From the NCBI RefSeq assembly GCF_006151805.1, contig NZ_VDDA01000003.1, positions 496,001 through 560,000 on the forward strand: a stretch of DNA of 64,000 nt, read 5' to 3'. This document shows positions 22,289-32,320 of the stretch, one piece after another. The stretch's first letter is position 1. Every line of letters begins with the position of its first letter. The notes below the pieces were generated by a model. That model saw only the letters and a list, made by a program, of their open reading frames with translations. It did not search any database and had not been told where the DNA came from. The position numbers and the translations under genes are program-made. Source of the DNA: Methylobacterium terricola (GTDB taxonomy: Bacteria; Pseudomonadota; Alphaproteobacteria; Rhizobiales; Beijerinckiaceae).

Positions 22289-22852
22289 ATGATCCTGCTT
22301 CGCCATGGCCAGAGCCAGTTCAACCTCCACTATCACGCCACCGGCGTCGATCCCGGCATCGTCGATGCGCCGCTGACGCCGCTCGGGCACGAGCAGGCCG
22401 AGGCCGCCGCCCACGCCCTGGCTGGGGAGGGCCTGCGGCGCATCCTGTGCTCGCCCCTGACCCGCGCCCTGCAGACGGCGACCCCGGTCGCCGCCCGGCT
22501 GAACCTGCCGATCCTGGTCACCCCGGCGGTGCGGGAGCGGCGCGGCGCCAGCTGCGACATCGGCACATGCCGGACCGATCTCGCCCGCGCCTGGCCGCAT
22601 CTCGATCTCGCCCATCTCGACGAGGTCTGGTGGCGGGGCGAGGGGGAGGAGGATCTGGAGGCCGACGACGTCTTCGCGGCCCGGACCGCGTCCTTCCGGG
22701 CCGGGATGGCCGCCGATCCCGACTGGGCCCACACCCTGGTCGTGTGCCACTGGGGCTTCATCTCGGCCGTCACCGGCCGCGACCTCGCCAATGGCGAGTG
22801 GGTCCGCTGCCGGATGGACGAGGGCGGGCGACTGGCCGCCGTGGCGGGATGA
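22289..22852 (+). CDS. Histidine phosphatase family protein
   Basis: A 187-aa phosphoglycerate-mutase-like phosphatase. It opens with LLRHGQSQFN (catalytic His6) and has the second histidine at about 154 in VVCHWGF, plus an acidic residue in AVRERRG near 83. Such enzymes dephosphorylate small molecules through a phospho-histidine. It begins 25 bases after the phosphoribosyltransferase-kinase fusion and ends before a strong terminator, so the two form a likely operon and may act on the same metabolite. Confidence 0.85.
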   Translation: MILLRHGQSQFNLHYHATGVDPGIVDAPLTPLGHEQAEAAAHALAGEGLRRILCSPLTRALQTATPVAARLNLPILVTPAVRERRGASCDIGTCRTDLARAWPHLDLAHLDEVWWRGEGEEDLEADDVFAARTASFRAGMAADPDWAHTLVVCHWGFISAVTGRDLANGEWVRCRMDEGGRLAAVAG

Positions 22853-22913
22853 AGAGGGAAGTCGAGGAGCGAGTTCGCCGGCCCCGCTGACCGAAGGAAA
22901 GCTTGGCCGCGAC

Positions 22914-22940
22914 GGGGCGGGGCAGAGTGCCGCCCCTTTT
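22914..22940 (+). terminator. Intrinsic terminator after the phosphatase gene
   Basis: Stem GGGGCGG / CCGCCCC with a 9-base loop followed by TTTT. It closes the two-gene operon 20503-22852. Confidence 0.75.
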
Positions 22941-23002
22941 CGCCGCTCGTCAATCTCGCGGTTCGTTGATCTTGCGGCTGCATCGGCCTATGCATCGGCC
23001 CC

Positions 23003-25090
<2,088 letters not shown>

Positions 25091-25154
25091 TTCGCGCCCC
25101 CGGCCGGCGGAGGGGGCGAGGGCGCCGTCCGCGTCCCGGCCCTCGGCCTTTCGT

Positions 25155-25177
25155 CGCATCGGCGATGCGCCTTTTTT
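25155..25177 (+). terminator. Intrinsic terminator after ygiQ
   Basis: Stem CGCATC / GATGCG with a GGC loop followed by CCTTTTTT. An AT-rich stretch after it (near 25188-25197) may hold the promoter of the next gene. Confidence 0.75.
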
Positions 25178-25253
25178 CCTTCGTGCGTGATAAAATCGTG
25201 GGAGAGTCATTCCCGCCTGCGTTACAAGGCCGGACCGACAGCCCTAACGCCTG

Positions 25254-27167
25254 ATGCCCGTTCCGCCCCTGCCCGCCCTCGTCCACGATCCCGACCGCCT
25301 CGCGGCCCTCGCGGGCCTCGACCTGCTCGGCACGCCGCCCGAGGCGGAATTCGAGGACATCGTGCATCTGGCCTCGATCCTGTGCGAGACGCCGGTGGCG
25401 CTGGTCAGCCTCGTGGCGGGGGACCGCCAGTGGTTCAAGGCGAGGGTCGGCTTCCCGCCCTGCGAGACCGCCCTCAACGCCTCGGTCTGCGCCTACACCC
25501 TGGCCGAGCCGGACCTGCTCACCATCCCCGACCTGACCGTCGATCCGCGCACGCGGGACAACCCGCTGGTCACGGGCGAGCCGTTCATCCGCTTCTATGC
25601 CGGGGTCCCCCTGCATGCGCCCGACGGGCATGTGCTCGGCAGCCTCTGCGTGATCGACCACGCGCCGCGGCCCGACGGGCTGTCGGCCCGGCAGGCGGAC
25701 GGCTTGCGACGGCTGGCCCGGCAGGTAACGACGGTGCTGCGCGAGCGCAGGCTCGCCCTGGAGATGCGCCAGGCCCGCGACGCCCTGCGGCTCTCCGAGG
25801 AGCGGCTGTCCTTCGCGTTCGAGGCGGCGGGCAGCCTCGGGTGGTGGGATTGGGACATCCAGGGCGACCGGCTCTATGCCGGGGAACGCTTCGCCCGCAT
25901 GTACGGCGTCGATCCCGACCTCGCGGCGCGGGGCGCGCCGCTCACCGCCTTCGTCGCGGGCATCCACCCCGACGACCGGTCATGGGTCGGCGAGCGCATC
26001 CAGCACGCCGTCGCGACGGCCGGCGCGTTCGGCGAGGAATATCGCCTGCGCGATCCCGATGGCGGCGTGATCTGGGTCCAGGCCAGCGGCCGGTGCTTCC
26101 ACGACGGCGACGGCAGACCGCTGCGCTTCCCCGGCGTCGCCGTCGACATCACCGCCCGCAAGGCGGCGGATGCCGCCCGCTTCGCCGGCGAGGCACGGCT
26201 GAAATCGGTGATGGAGACCGTGCCGGTCGGGATCCTGCTCGCCGACGCTCCCTCCGGGCGCATCCTGATGGGCAACCGGCGGCTGGCCGAGATCCTCGGC
26301 CACAGCACCCTCTACGCCTCGTCCAGCAACGCCTACGGCGAGTTCGTCGCCTACCACGCCGACGGCAGGCTGGTGGAGGCGCAGGATTACCCGCTGGCCC
26401 AGATCGCCGGCGGCCGGAGCAAGCGGGCCGCCATCGAGGTGCAGTACCAGCGCCCGGACGGCGAGCGGCGCTGGATCGCGATTTCCGGCGAGGCGATCGA
26501 GGACGAGCAGGGCGCGACGGTCGGCGCGGTGGTCGCGGTCAGCGACATCGGCGACCGCAAGGCGGCGGAAGCGCAGCAGGACATCCTCAACCGCGAATTA
26601 TCGCACCGGCTGAAGAACACCCTGACGCTGGTCCAGTCGATCGCGTCGCAGACCCTGCGCAACGCCCCCAGCCTCGACGCTGCCCGCGATGCCCTGGCGG
26701 CGCGGCTGGTCGTGCTCGGCAAGGCGCACGACATCCTGCTGGCCGGGCAGACCGACTCGGCCTGCGTCGACCGGGTGGTGCAGGAGGCGTTGGGCCTGCA
26801 CGACGACACCGGCCGCCGCTTCCGGGTCACCGGCCCGAGCCTGTTCGTCGGTCCGTCGGCAGCGCTCTCCCTCGGGCTGATGCTGCACGAACTGGCGACC
26901 AACGCCCTGAAATACGGGGCGCTCTCGGTGCCGAACGGCTGCGTGACCGTCGACTGGACGGTGGAGGGCACGGGCGCGGTGGCCGAGTTCCGGCTGGACT
27001 GGCGCGAGCAGGGCGGCCCGCCGGTGACGCCCCCGACCCGCAGGGGGTTCGGCTCGCGGCTGATCCAGCGCGGCCTCGCCGGCGGCGACGTGGCGTTGCG
27101 CTACGCCGTCGAGGGCGTGCGCTGTACCCTGAGCGCGCCTCTCGCAGGGTTGCGCGTCGACCTCTGA
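25254..27167 (+). CDS. HWE-family sensor histidine kinase with GAF and two PAS domains
   Basis: A 637-aa soluble kinase. GAF (about 15-165), PAS (about 180-310) and a second PAS (about 315-430) are followed by an HWE kinase core. His451 lies in ELSHRLKNTLTLVQ, the N-box is HELATNALKYGAL (Asn550), and the WxE signature is W583-R-E585. HWE kinases, common in alphaproteobacteria, often feed general stress or light responses. No membrane helix or signal peptide, so the signal is cytosolic. No response regulator or anti-sigma gene is adjacent, so the partner is unknown. The start follows the upstream terminator by 76 bases. Confidence 0.9.
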   Translation: MPVPPLPALVHDPDRLAALAGLDLLGTPPEAEFEDIVHLASILCETPVALVSLVAGDRQWFKARVGFPPCETALNASVCAYTLAEPDLLTIPDLTVDPRTRDNPLVTGEPFIRFYAGVPLHAPDGHVLGSLCVIDHAPRPDGLSARQADGLRRLARQVTTVLRERRLALEMRQARDALRLSEERLSFAFEAAGSLGWWDWDIQGDRLYAGERFARMYGVDPDLAARGAPLTAFVAGIHPDDRSWVGERIQHAVATAGAFGEEYRLRDPDGGVIWVQASGRCFHDGDGRPLRFPGVAVDITARKAADAARFAGEARLKSVMETVPVGILLADAPSGRILMGNRRLAEILGHSTLYASSSNAYGEFVAYHADGRLVEAQDYPLAQIAGGRSKRAAIEVQYQRPDGERRWIAISGEAIEDEQGATVGAVVAVSDIGDRKAAEAQQDILNRELSHRLKNTLTLVQSIASQTLRNAPSLDAARDALAARLVVLGKAHDILLAGQTDSACVDRVVQEALGLHDDTGRRFRVTGPSLFVGPSAALSLGLMLHELATNALKYGALSVPNGCVTVDWTVEGTGAVAEFRLDWREQGGPPVTPPTRRGFGSRLIQRGLAGGDVALRYAVEGVRCTLSAPLAGLRVDL

Positions 27168-27181
27168 CCTGACGCACCCTG

Positions 27182-28123
27182 TCACGCCCGCCGCACCCGG
27201 CGCCGGACCGTGCGGGTGGGCACGGCCCCCCAGCGGGACTTGTACGGCTCGTCGCCGCGCAGGAAGTGGAACTCTCCGGCACCGCAATCGGCGGCCGCCT
27301 CGATCAGGCAGGCGAAGGCCAGGGTGCCGAAGCTCTGGCCGGGGACGGTCATGTCGACGGCGTTGATGTAGGAGTGCCAGCGCGCGCCGTCGGCGAGGCC
27401 GTACAGCACGGCGACGATCCGGCCGGCCTGGCGCACCACCGCGATGCGCAGGAGGCCGGCCTCCGCCAGCCCCGGCGCCGCCGCGCGGTGGAAGGCCCGG
27501 ATCCGGGGATCCGCCAGCACGCCGGGCTGCCCGTCCCGTGCCCAGCGGGCGCCGTGAAGATCGAACAGGGCGTCGAGCGCCCCGTCGATCTCGTGCGCCT
27601 CCACCAGCTCCTCCCGGACATCGCCGAGCGACGCGGCGCGGTGGCGGTCATGCACGACCTTGCGGCGCTGGCTGCGGGTGAGACCGTCGAGCGGCGAGCC
27701 CCGGCGCGGCAGGGCTAGCACCGGGCAGGTCTCCGCCGTCTCGTCGGTCGCCGTCCAGCCGGCGGGCGGCGGGGTGAGCAGCGGCGAATCCGGGCGCAGG
27801 TCGGGCAGCAGCACCTCGTCGAAGGCCTCGGGAGACCTGAGGATCGCCGGCCACAGCCGCTCCGGCGCCGTGCCGGGGGTCAGCAGCGCGTCGCAATAGT
27901 CGCTGTGGCCGGCCCCGACCGGCACCAGCCGGCGCGTCCCGGCATCGTCCCATACGAAGAGCGGCAGCGCCGCCGCGAGCCGGCCGTCGGCGTCGCGGAT
28001 CTCGGCGTCGTATCGCGGGCCGCCGCCGAGATGGGTCCACCACGCGTCGAGCCAGGCCGGCGACTGGAACGGCGTCGCCCGCGGATCGGACCGCCACAGG
28101 GCCCAGTGCTCGTCCGGCGTCAC
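27182..28123 (-). CDS. GNAT-fold acetyltransferase, CelD/BcsL-like
   Basis: A 313-aa protein of the GNAT_acetyltr_6 type (also called CelD/BcsL-like), seen in exopolysaccharide and peptidoglycan-related loci. Typical elements are TRSQRRKVVHDRHRA in the middle and GQSFGTLAFACLIEAA with FLRGDEPYKSRW at the end (acyl-CoA site and C-terminal strand). The start is a GTG at 28123 that overlaps the methyltransferase stop in GTGA, so the two are coupled. The acceptor is unknown. A longer frame upstream is the wrong frame of the methyltransferase gene. Confidence 0.8.
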   Translation of the reverse strand: MTPDEHWALWRSDPRATPFQSPAWLDAWWTHLGGGPRYDAEIRDADGRLAAALPLFVWDDAGTRRLVPVGAGHSDYCDALLTPGTAPERLWPAILRSPEAFDEVLLPDLRPDSPLLTPPPAGWTATDETAETCPVLALPRRGSPLDGLTRSQRRKVVHDRHRAASLGDVREELVEAHEIDGALDALFDLHGARWARDGQPGVLADPRIRAFHRAAAPGLAEAGLLRIAVVRQAGRIVAVLYGLADGARWHSYINAVDMTVPGQSFGTLAFACLIEAAADCGAGEFHFLRGDEPYKSRWGAVPTRTVRRRVRRA

Positions 28124-28980
28124 GCCGGCCGCCTCAGCTGGAAGCCGTGCGCGTCCCAGATCGCGAAGGGCCGCTCGCCGGCGCGCAGCACGGCGAAGCC
28201 GGTCTCCGCGGCGAGCGCCCGCGCCTCGGCGACGTCCCGCTCCGGATCGCCGCGATACGACCAGTTGAACACGACGAGGTCGCCGCCGGGCGCCAGCGCC
28301 CGGGCCGCCTCGGCCAGGAACGGCCGGACGGCGTCGGCGGCGACGAGGTAGGGCAGGCTGTCGGCCGCGACGATGAGATCGACCGTGCCATCCGCTACGG
28401 GCAAGCGCCGCGCGTCGCCCTGCACGAACCGGACGGTCGCGCGCGCTCCCGCCCGCCGCCGCGCCTCGGCGACCATGCCGGCGGACACATCGAGGCCGAG
28501 GATGGCCTCCCCCCCGTCGGCGAGCGCGAGGGCGACCCGGCCGATGCCGCAGCCGACATCCAGCACCCGGCCCGCCGCCCCCGGCGCCCAGGCGCGGAGC
28601 ACGGCGACGAGCTCGGCGGTCGCAGCGGCGAGCTCCTCCGGATCGCCGAGGGAGTAGAAGGCGACGCCGGCCTCCGGCGCCTCGGCGGCGAGACGGTCGA
28701 ACAGGGCGGCGGTCTCGGACAGGAGATCGGTACCGGCGGGCCACAGCCCGGACCGGGCGAGGCGGCCCAAATCCGGCAGGCGGCCGGCATGGCGCGCCGC
28801 CAGCCGGGCGAGCGCGGCGAGCGGTGCCGAGCCGGGATCGTCCGCGGCGCGGCGCGCGAGGGTATCGGCCTCCACCGCCTCGCCCGCGAGCAGCAGGCGC
28901 GACAGCGCGATCTGCGGCGAGATCTCGCTCCGCCGGCACAGATCGAGGATCGTGTCGCGACTCGTGGGGTCGTCGGTCAT
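28120..28980 (-). CDS. SAM-dependent class I methyltransferase
   Basis: A 286-aa protein with a helical N-terminal half and a C-terminal class I methyltransferase domain. Motif I is VLDVGCGIGR (about 139-148), followed by GLDVSAGMVAEAR and VDLIVAADSLPYL. The ATG at 28980 is favoured because GGAGGGAG lies just upstream; an in-frame GTG at 28998 is the alternative. It overlaps the downstream GNAT gene by 4 bases. Target molecule not identifiable. Confidence 0.8.
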   Translation of the reverse strand: MTDDPTSRDTILDLCRRSEISPQIALSRLLLAGEAVEADTLARRAADDPGSAPLAALARLAARHAGRLPDLGRLARSGLWPAGTDLLSETAALFDRLAAEAPEAGVAFYSLGDPEELAAATAELVAVLRAWAPGAAGRVLDVGCGIGRVALALADGGEAILGLDVSAGMVAEARRRAGARATVRFVQGDARRLPVADGTVDLIVAADSLPYLVAADAVRPFLAEAARALAPGGDLVVFNWSYRGDPERDVAEARALAAETGFAVLRAGERPFAIWDAHGFQLRRPA

Positions 28981-29205
28981 CCCGCCTGCTCCCTCCACGA
29001 CGGGAGATAGGCCGGGGCCCTGCGGTGTACAGGGTGGGGGTACTTTGCCGGGCTGCCGTATCGGTCTTAACCTGGGTCAACGCGGCGGGCAGGTCGCACC
29101 GCGCCCCGGGGAACCGCGGCGGTACCCCGGGCACTATGACGGTTGCGGGCGGTGCGCCCGTCCCGCTCCGATCGTCTCCCCCCCTTCCATGCCCGCCGGA
29201 GTGCC

Positions 29206-30285
29206 ATGCCCGATCCGACCTCGCCCGACCGTCCGGCCGCGTCGCGGGACCTCGCCCTGGTGCTCGCCGGCGGCAACGCCCTCGGCGCCTATCACGCGGG
29301 CGGCTACGAGGTGCTGCAGGCGCGTGGGCTCGAGCCGGACTGGATCGTCGGCGCCTCGATCGGCGCGGTCACCGCCGCGATCATCGCGGGCAACCCGCCG
29401 GAGGACAGGGTCGCCCGCCTGCGCGAGTTCTGGGACGAGACGACCCAGCACACCGCGCCGAGCGTCACCGACTTGGTCAAGCCGCGCCAATATTACAACG
29501 CCCTGCACGCCGCCCTGACCCTGGCCTGGGGCCGCCCCACCATCTTTCGCCACCGCCTGCCGGGGCTCTGGTCGGCGCTGCCGTGGATGCCGAACGACGT
29601 GGCCCTGTTCGACCACTCGCCCCTGCGCGCCACCCTGGAGCGGCTGGTCGATTTCGACCGGCTGAACCGGGGCGGTCCCCGCGTGACCATCGGCTGCGTC
29701 GACATCGCCACCGGCGAGGAGGTGTACATCGATACCGCGCACCAGGCGATCCGCCCCGAGCACATCCTCGCCAGCACCGCGATCATCCCGGCCTTCGCGC
29801 CGGTGGAGGTGGACGGCCGCCTGCTCTGCGATGCCGGCTACACCAACAACCTGCCCCTCGACCCGATCTTCGCGACCGAGCCGGAGCGGGATCTGGTCTG
29901 CATCGCCCTCGACCTGTTCGCCCTGGCCGCGCCCCGCCCGGCCTCGCTCGACGCCGTGCTGGAGCGGGCGAACGACCTGATCTTCGCCAGCCCCGGCCGG
30001 CGCACCATCGCGGCGCTGGAGCGGGAATACGCCCTGCGCCAGCAGCTCGACCCGGACGGGCCGGCCGTCACGCTGCTCCACATCGCCTACCGGGCCGAGG
30101 CCGACCAGCTCGCGGCGAAGAGCTTCGACTTCTCGCCCTCCTCGATCCGCGACCGCTGGCGGGCCGGCGCCCGCGACGCGGGCCGCGGCGCCGACCGGCT
30201 CGAAGGGCATCATGAGACGGGGCGGCGCTTCACCCCTCTGACGCTCTCCTCACCGGATCCGACCCATGGACGATCGGACACGTAA
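29206..30285 (+). CDS. Patatin-like phospholipase
   Basis: A 359-aa serine hydrolase with the patatin dyad: oxyanion loop AGGNALGAYHAGG (about 20-32), nucleophile Ser51 in GASIG and Asp209 in CDAGYTNN. Such proteins release fatty acids from membrane lipids; a GxSxG-type elbow plus DxG/A is diagnostic. No signal peptide is seen. The ATG at 29206 is chosen because the motif follows at normal distance and the 21 codons before it are unlike the family. The C-terminal tail runs into an AT-richer segment at 30290-30420. Confidence 0.88.
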   Translation: MPDPTSPDRPAASRDLALVLAGGNALGAYHAGGYEVLQARGLEPDWIVGASIGAVTAAIIAGNPPEDRVARLREFWDETTQHTAPSVTDLVKPRQYYNALHAALTLAWGRPTIFRHRLPGLWSALPWMPNDVALFDHSPLRATLERLVDFDRLNRGGPRVTIGCVDIATGEEVYIDTAHQAIRPEHILASTAIIPAFAPVEVDGRLLCDAGYTNNLPLDPIFATEPERDLVCIALDLFALAAPRPASLDAVLERANDLIFASPGRRTIAALEREYALRQQLDPDGPAVTLLHIAYRAEADQLAAKSFDFSPSSIRDRWRAGARDAGRGADRLEGHHETGRRFTPLTLSSPDPTHGRSDT

Positions 30286-30325
30286 TACTGGCGCAACAAA
30301 CCTCCGCCAATATGAGAGGTGGACG

Positions 30326-30457
30326 ATGAAATTTAGGGGTCCCATCTTCATTGATGTATTCAATCTGCATCATTTCGATGAGAGCGATCCCTCCCCGTGC
30401 TGTATCGGTTGCGTAGGCGTACGACTTCCCCTGCATCGAGAAGGCTCAACGCGATGA
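30326..30457 (+). CDS. Tiny Cys-containing ORF, first of a coupled pair
   Basis: A 43-aa frame with GAGAGGTGG as a strong ribosome binding site 4-7 bases before the ATG. It contains the cluster SPCCIGCVG and aromatic residues, in a stretch noticeably AT-richer than its surroundings. Its TGA overlaps the ATG of the next small ORF in ATGA, suggesting coupling. No family is recognised. It could be a real small protein or a leader for the second ORF. A minus-strand frame covers the same bases and is rejected for lack of a binding site. Confidence 0.35.
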   Translation: MKFRGPIFIDVFNLHHFDESDPSPCCIGCVGVRLPLHREGSTR

Positions 30458-30576
30458 TGGCTCAGGCACGGCGTAAGGTCGATTGTTCGCAGGACACGAC
30501 CGCCGAGGCGATCCGGTCGCATGTCAGGGCGCGGCTCGAGCGGCTGGCCGCCGCGCTCAAGGGCGGCGCGGAGTAA
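30454..30576 (+). CDS. Tiny basic ORF, second of a coupled pair
   Basis: A 40-aa frame starting ATGATG at 30454, overlapping the previous stop. It is basic and helix-forming (Arg/Ala/Leu-rich second half ending ALKGGAE) with high-GC codon use like the chromosome. No domain is recognised. It ends 37 bases before the convergent M81 gene. Confidence 0.4.
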   Translation: MMAQARRKVDCSQDTTAEAIRSHVRARLERLAAALKGGAE

Positions 30577-30613
30577 CCGGCCCCCCTCGGGCGGGGCCGA
30601 GGGGGGGTGAGGC

Positions 30614-32083
30614 TCACGCCCCGTCGCGCGGCTCGAACGGATCGGCGACGATCGGCCAGAGGGGGCGGGCGGCCTTCGGCAGCCTGAGGGCGGCGAAATC
30701 GGGATTGGCGCTGCCCGGCACCGCGACGTAGTGGATGCGGTCGGCCCGCGGCGCGAAGGCCGCGTTGAAGTGCTGGGCCGACTTCACGAACACGGTGGCG
30801 TAGTCGTTTAGGGATACGCCGAGCTGCTCGAACGCCTCGGGGTGGAAGACCTGGGTGCGCAGTGTGTTCAACAGGATGTGCAGCCCTCCCGCCTCGACGA
30901 GCACGCAATCGCCCATCGGCTGCTTGCCGTTGCCGTAGGTCTGGATCGCGTCGGTCCGGATGCCGAGCACCCGGACGTTCAGGTCCACCGGCTCGCCCGA
31001 CATCGGGCCGGTCTTGCCGCCGATGCGCAAGGGCAGGCGCGCGCCAGCACCGGCCTCGCGGCAGAGCCGCACCGCGACCGGATCCCAGAAGCTGCCGATG
31101 ATGCATGCCGTCGCGCCGGCCTCGACCAGGGCGCGCAGCAGGAAGGTCGCATCGCTCGCCGAGCCCGCCCCGGCATTGTTCGACACGTCGGCCAGCACCG
31201 TCACGCCCGCCTGCGGCGCCAGGGCGACGCCGACCGCCTCGTCGAGGGTCATCAGCCGGTCGGTCGTCGCCTCGCGCATCTCCCACAGCTCGCGGGCGAG
31301 CGCGTCGGCCTTGCGCCGGGCGAGGTCTGGATCGCCGTCGGTGACCGCCACCACCTTGGCGCCGACATCCGGGATGTCGGCCCAGGGAAAGCCGTGGGCG
31401 AGCGACAGCGACAGGATCCCGTCCCGCCCCTCCGCCGCGCTCATCCGGTCGACGAAGCCGCGGGTCGGCTGGTTCGGCGTGCGCCACACCGCCAGCATCC
31501 GGCAATCGGCCACCGCGATGGTCGGCCGGGTGCGGCCGGCCCGGGCGTCGTCGCAGAGGCGGAACAGGTCGCGCGCCCGGTCGTCGACGTCGATATGCGG
31601 GTATTCCTTGTAGGTCAGCAGCACGTCGGAGGCCGCCACGATCCGGTCGGTGAGGTGGCAATGCAGGTCGAGCTCGACCCCGATCGTGACCGACGGGCCG
31701 ACGATCTCCCGCGCGGCTGTGACGAGCTCGCCTTCGCAATCATCCTGCGCGTCCGCGATCATCGCGCCGTGAAGGTTGAACAGCACCAGATCGACCGGGC
31801 CGGCGGCCTTGAGGTCGCTCAGCACGCGGTCGCGCAGCTCCTCCCAGACGTCCTGGCGCGTCGGCCCGCCCGGCGGCGCGAAGGCCGCCAGGCTCTGCAC
31901 CACCTCGTAGCCGGCCGCTTCGCCGAGCGTGCGCCAGACCTTGAGCGGTCCGGCGAACCAGTGCTCCGAGCGCCGCGAGGCGTCTGTCTCGACGAAGAGG
32001 TCATCCACGAAGGCGGCGCGTCCGGTCGGGATCGGCGAGAAGGTGTTGGTCTCGGTGCCGATCGCGGCGATGAAGAGCTTCAC
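30614..32083 (-). CDS. M81-family metallopeptidase (MlrC-like)
   Basis: A 489-aa protein of the DUF1485/M81 family, whose best-known member MlrC degrades linear microcystin products. Family segments seen are GTETNTFSPI near the start, VELDLHCHLTDR with the metal-type DxHxH, TYKEYPHIDV, and NGKQPMGDCVLV in the C-terminal domain. The GTG at 32083 follows AGGAG with an 8-base spacer. In soil alphaproteobacteria these genes often sit beside peptide or amide transporters, as here (amidase and Dpp-type ABC genes upstream, same strand). The physiological substrate is not known. Confidence 0.85.
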   Translation of the reverse strand: MKLFIAAIGTETNTFSPIPTGRAAFVDDLFVETDASRRSEHWFAGPLKVWRTLGEAAGYEVVQSLAAFAPPGGPTRQDVWEELRDRVLSDLKAAGPVDLVLFNLHGAMIADAQDDCEGELVTAAREIVGPSVTIGVELDLHCHLTDRIVAASDVLLTYKEYPHIDVDDRARDLFRLCDDARAGRTRPTIAVADCRMLAVWRTPNQPTRGFVDRMSAAEGRDGILSLSLAHGFPWADIPDVGAKVVAVTDGDPDLARRKADALARELWEMREATTDRLMTLDEAVGVALAPQAGVTVLADVSNNAGAGSASDATFLLRALVEAGATACIIGSFWDPVAVRLCREAGAGARLPLRIGGKTGPMSGEPVDLNVRVLGIRTDAIQTYGNGKQPMGDCVLVEAGGLHILLNTLRTQVFHPEAFEQLGVSLNDYATVFVKSAQHFNAAFAPRADRIHYVAVPGSANPDFAALRLPKAARPLWPIVADPFEPRDGA

Positions 32084-32254
32084 GGGTGGGTCTCCTGGCT
32101 GGAGATTTCTGGACGAACAGAAGCGGTGAACCGGCGTTGCGCATGCCCTCCGGGTCATCCTGGCGCGCGCCCAAGGCGAGGACCCGGGATCCATGACCGC
32201 GGACGGTGCCGGACGAAGCGACGGCGTTCCGTCTTTGCCCGCCATCGTCAGCGG

Positions 32255-32296
32255 TTGTGGAGCCCGGGTTCCGCGGCGCGGCCCCGGGATGACGTC
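32255..32296. repeat. REP-like intergenic palindrome, copy 2
   Basis: GAGCCCGGGTTCCGC, then GCGGCCCCGGGATGACG. Same family as 20366, 47168, 54863 and 57376. A second, weaker relative is visible just upstream at about 32154-32200 (GTCATCC ... CCCGGGATCC). Confidence 0.6.
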
Positions 32297-32320
32297 GAGG
32301 GTGTCGCGGACGTCCGACGA

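Noticed and set aside
28124-29134. Long upstream extension of the GNAT frame
   Set aside because: It is a wrong frame of the methyltransferase gene. The GTG at 28123 with the GTGA overlap explains the real start.
30230-30436. 68-codon minus-strand ORF in the AT-rich island
   Set aside because: No ribosome binding site or domain, and it overlaps the patatin 3' end and the better supported plus-strand pair.
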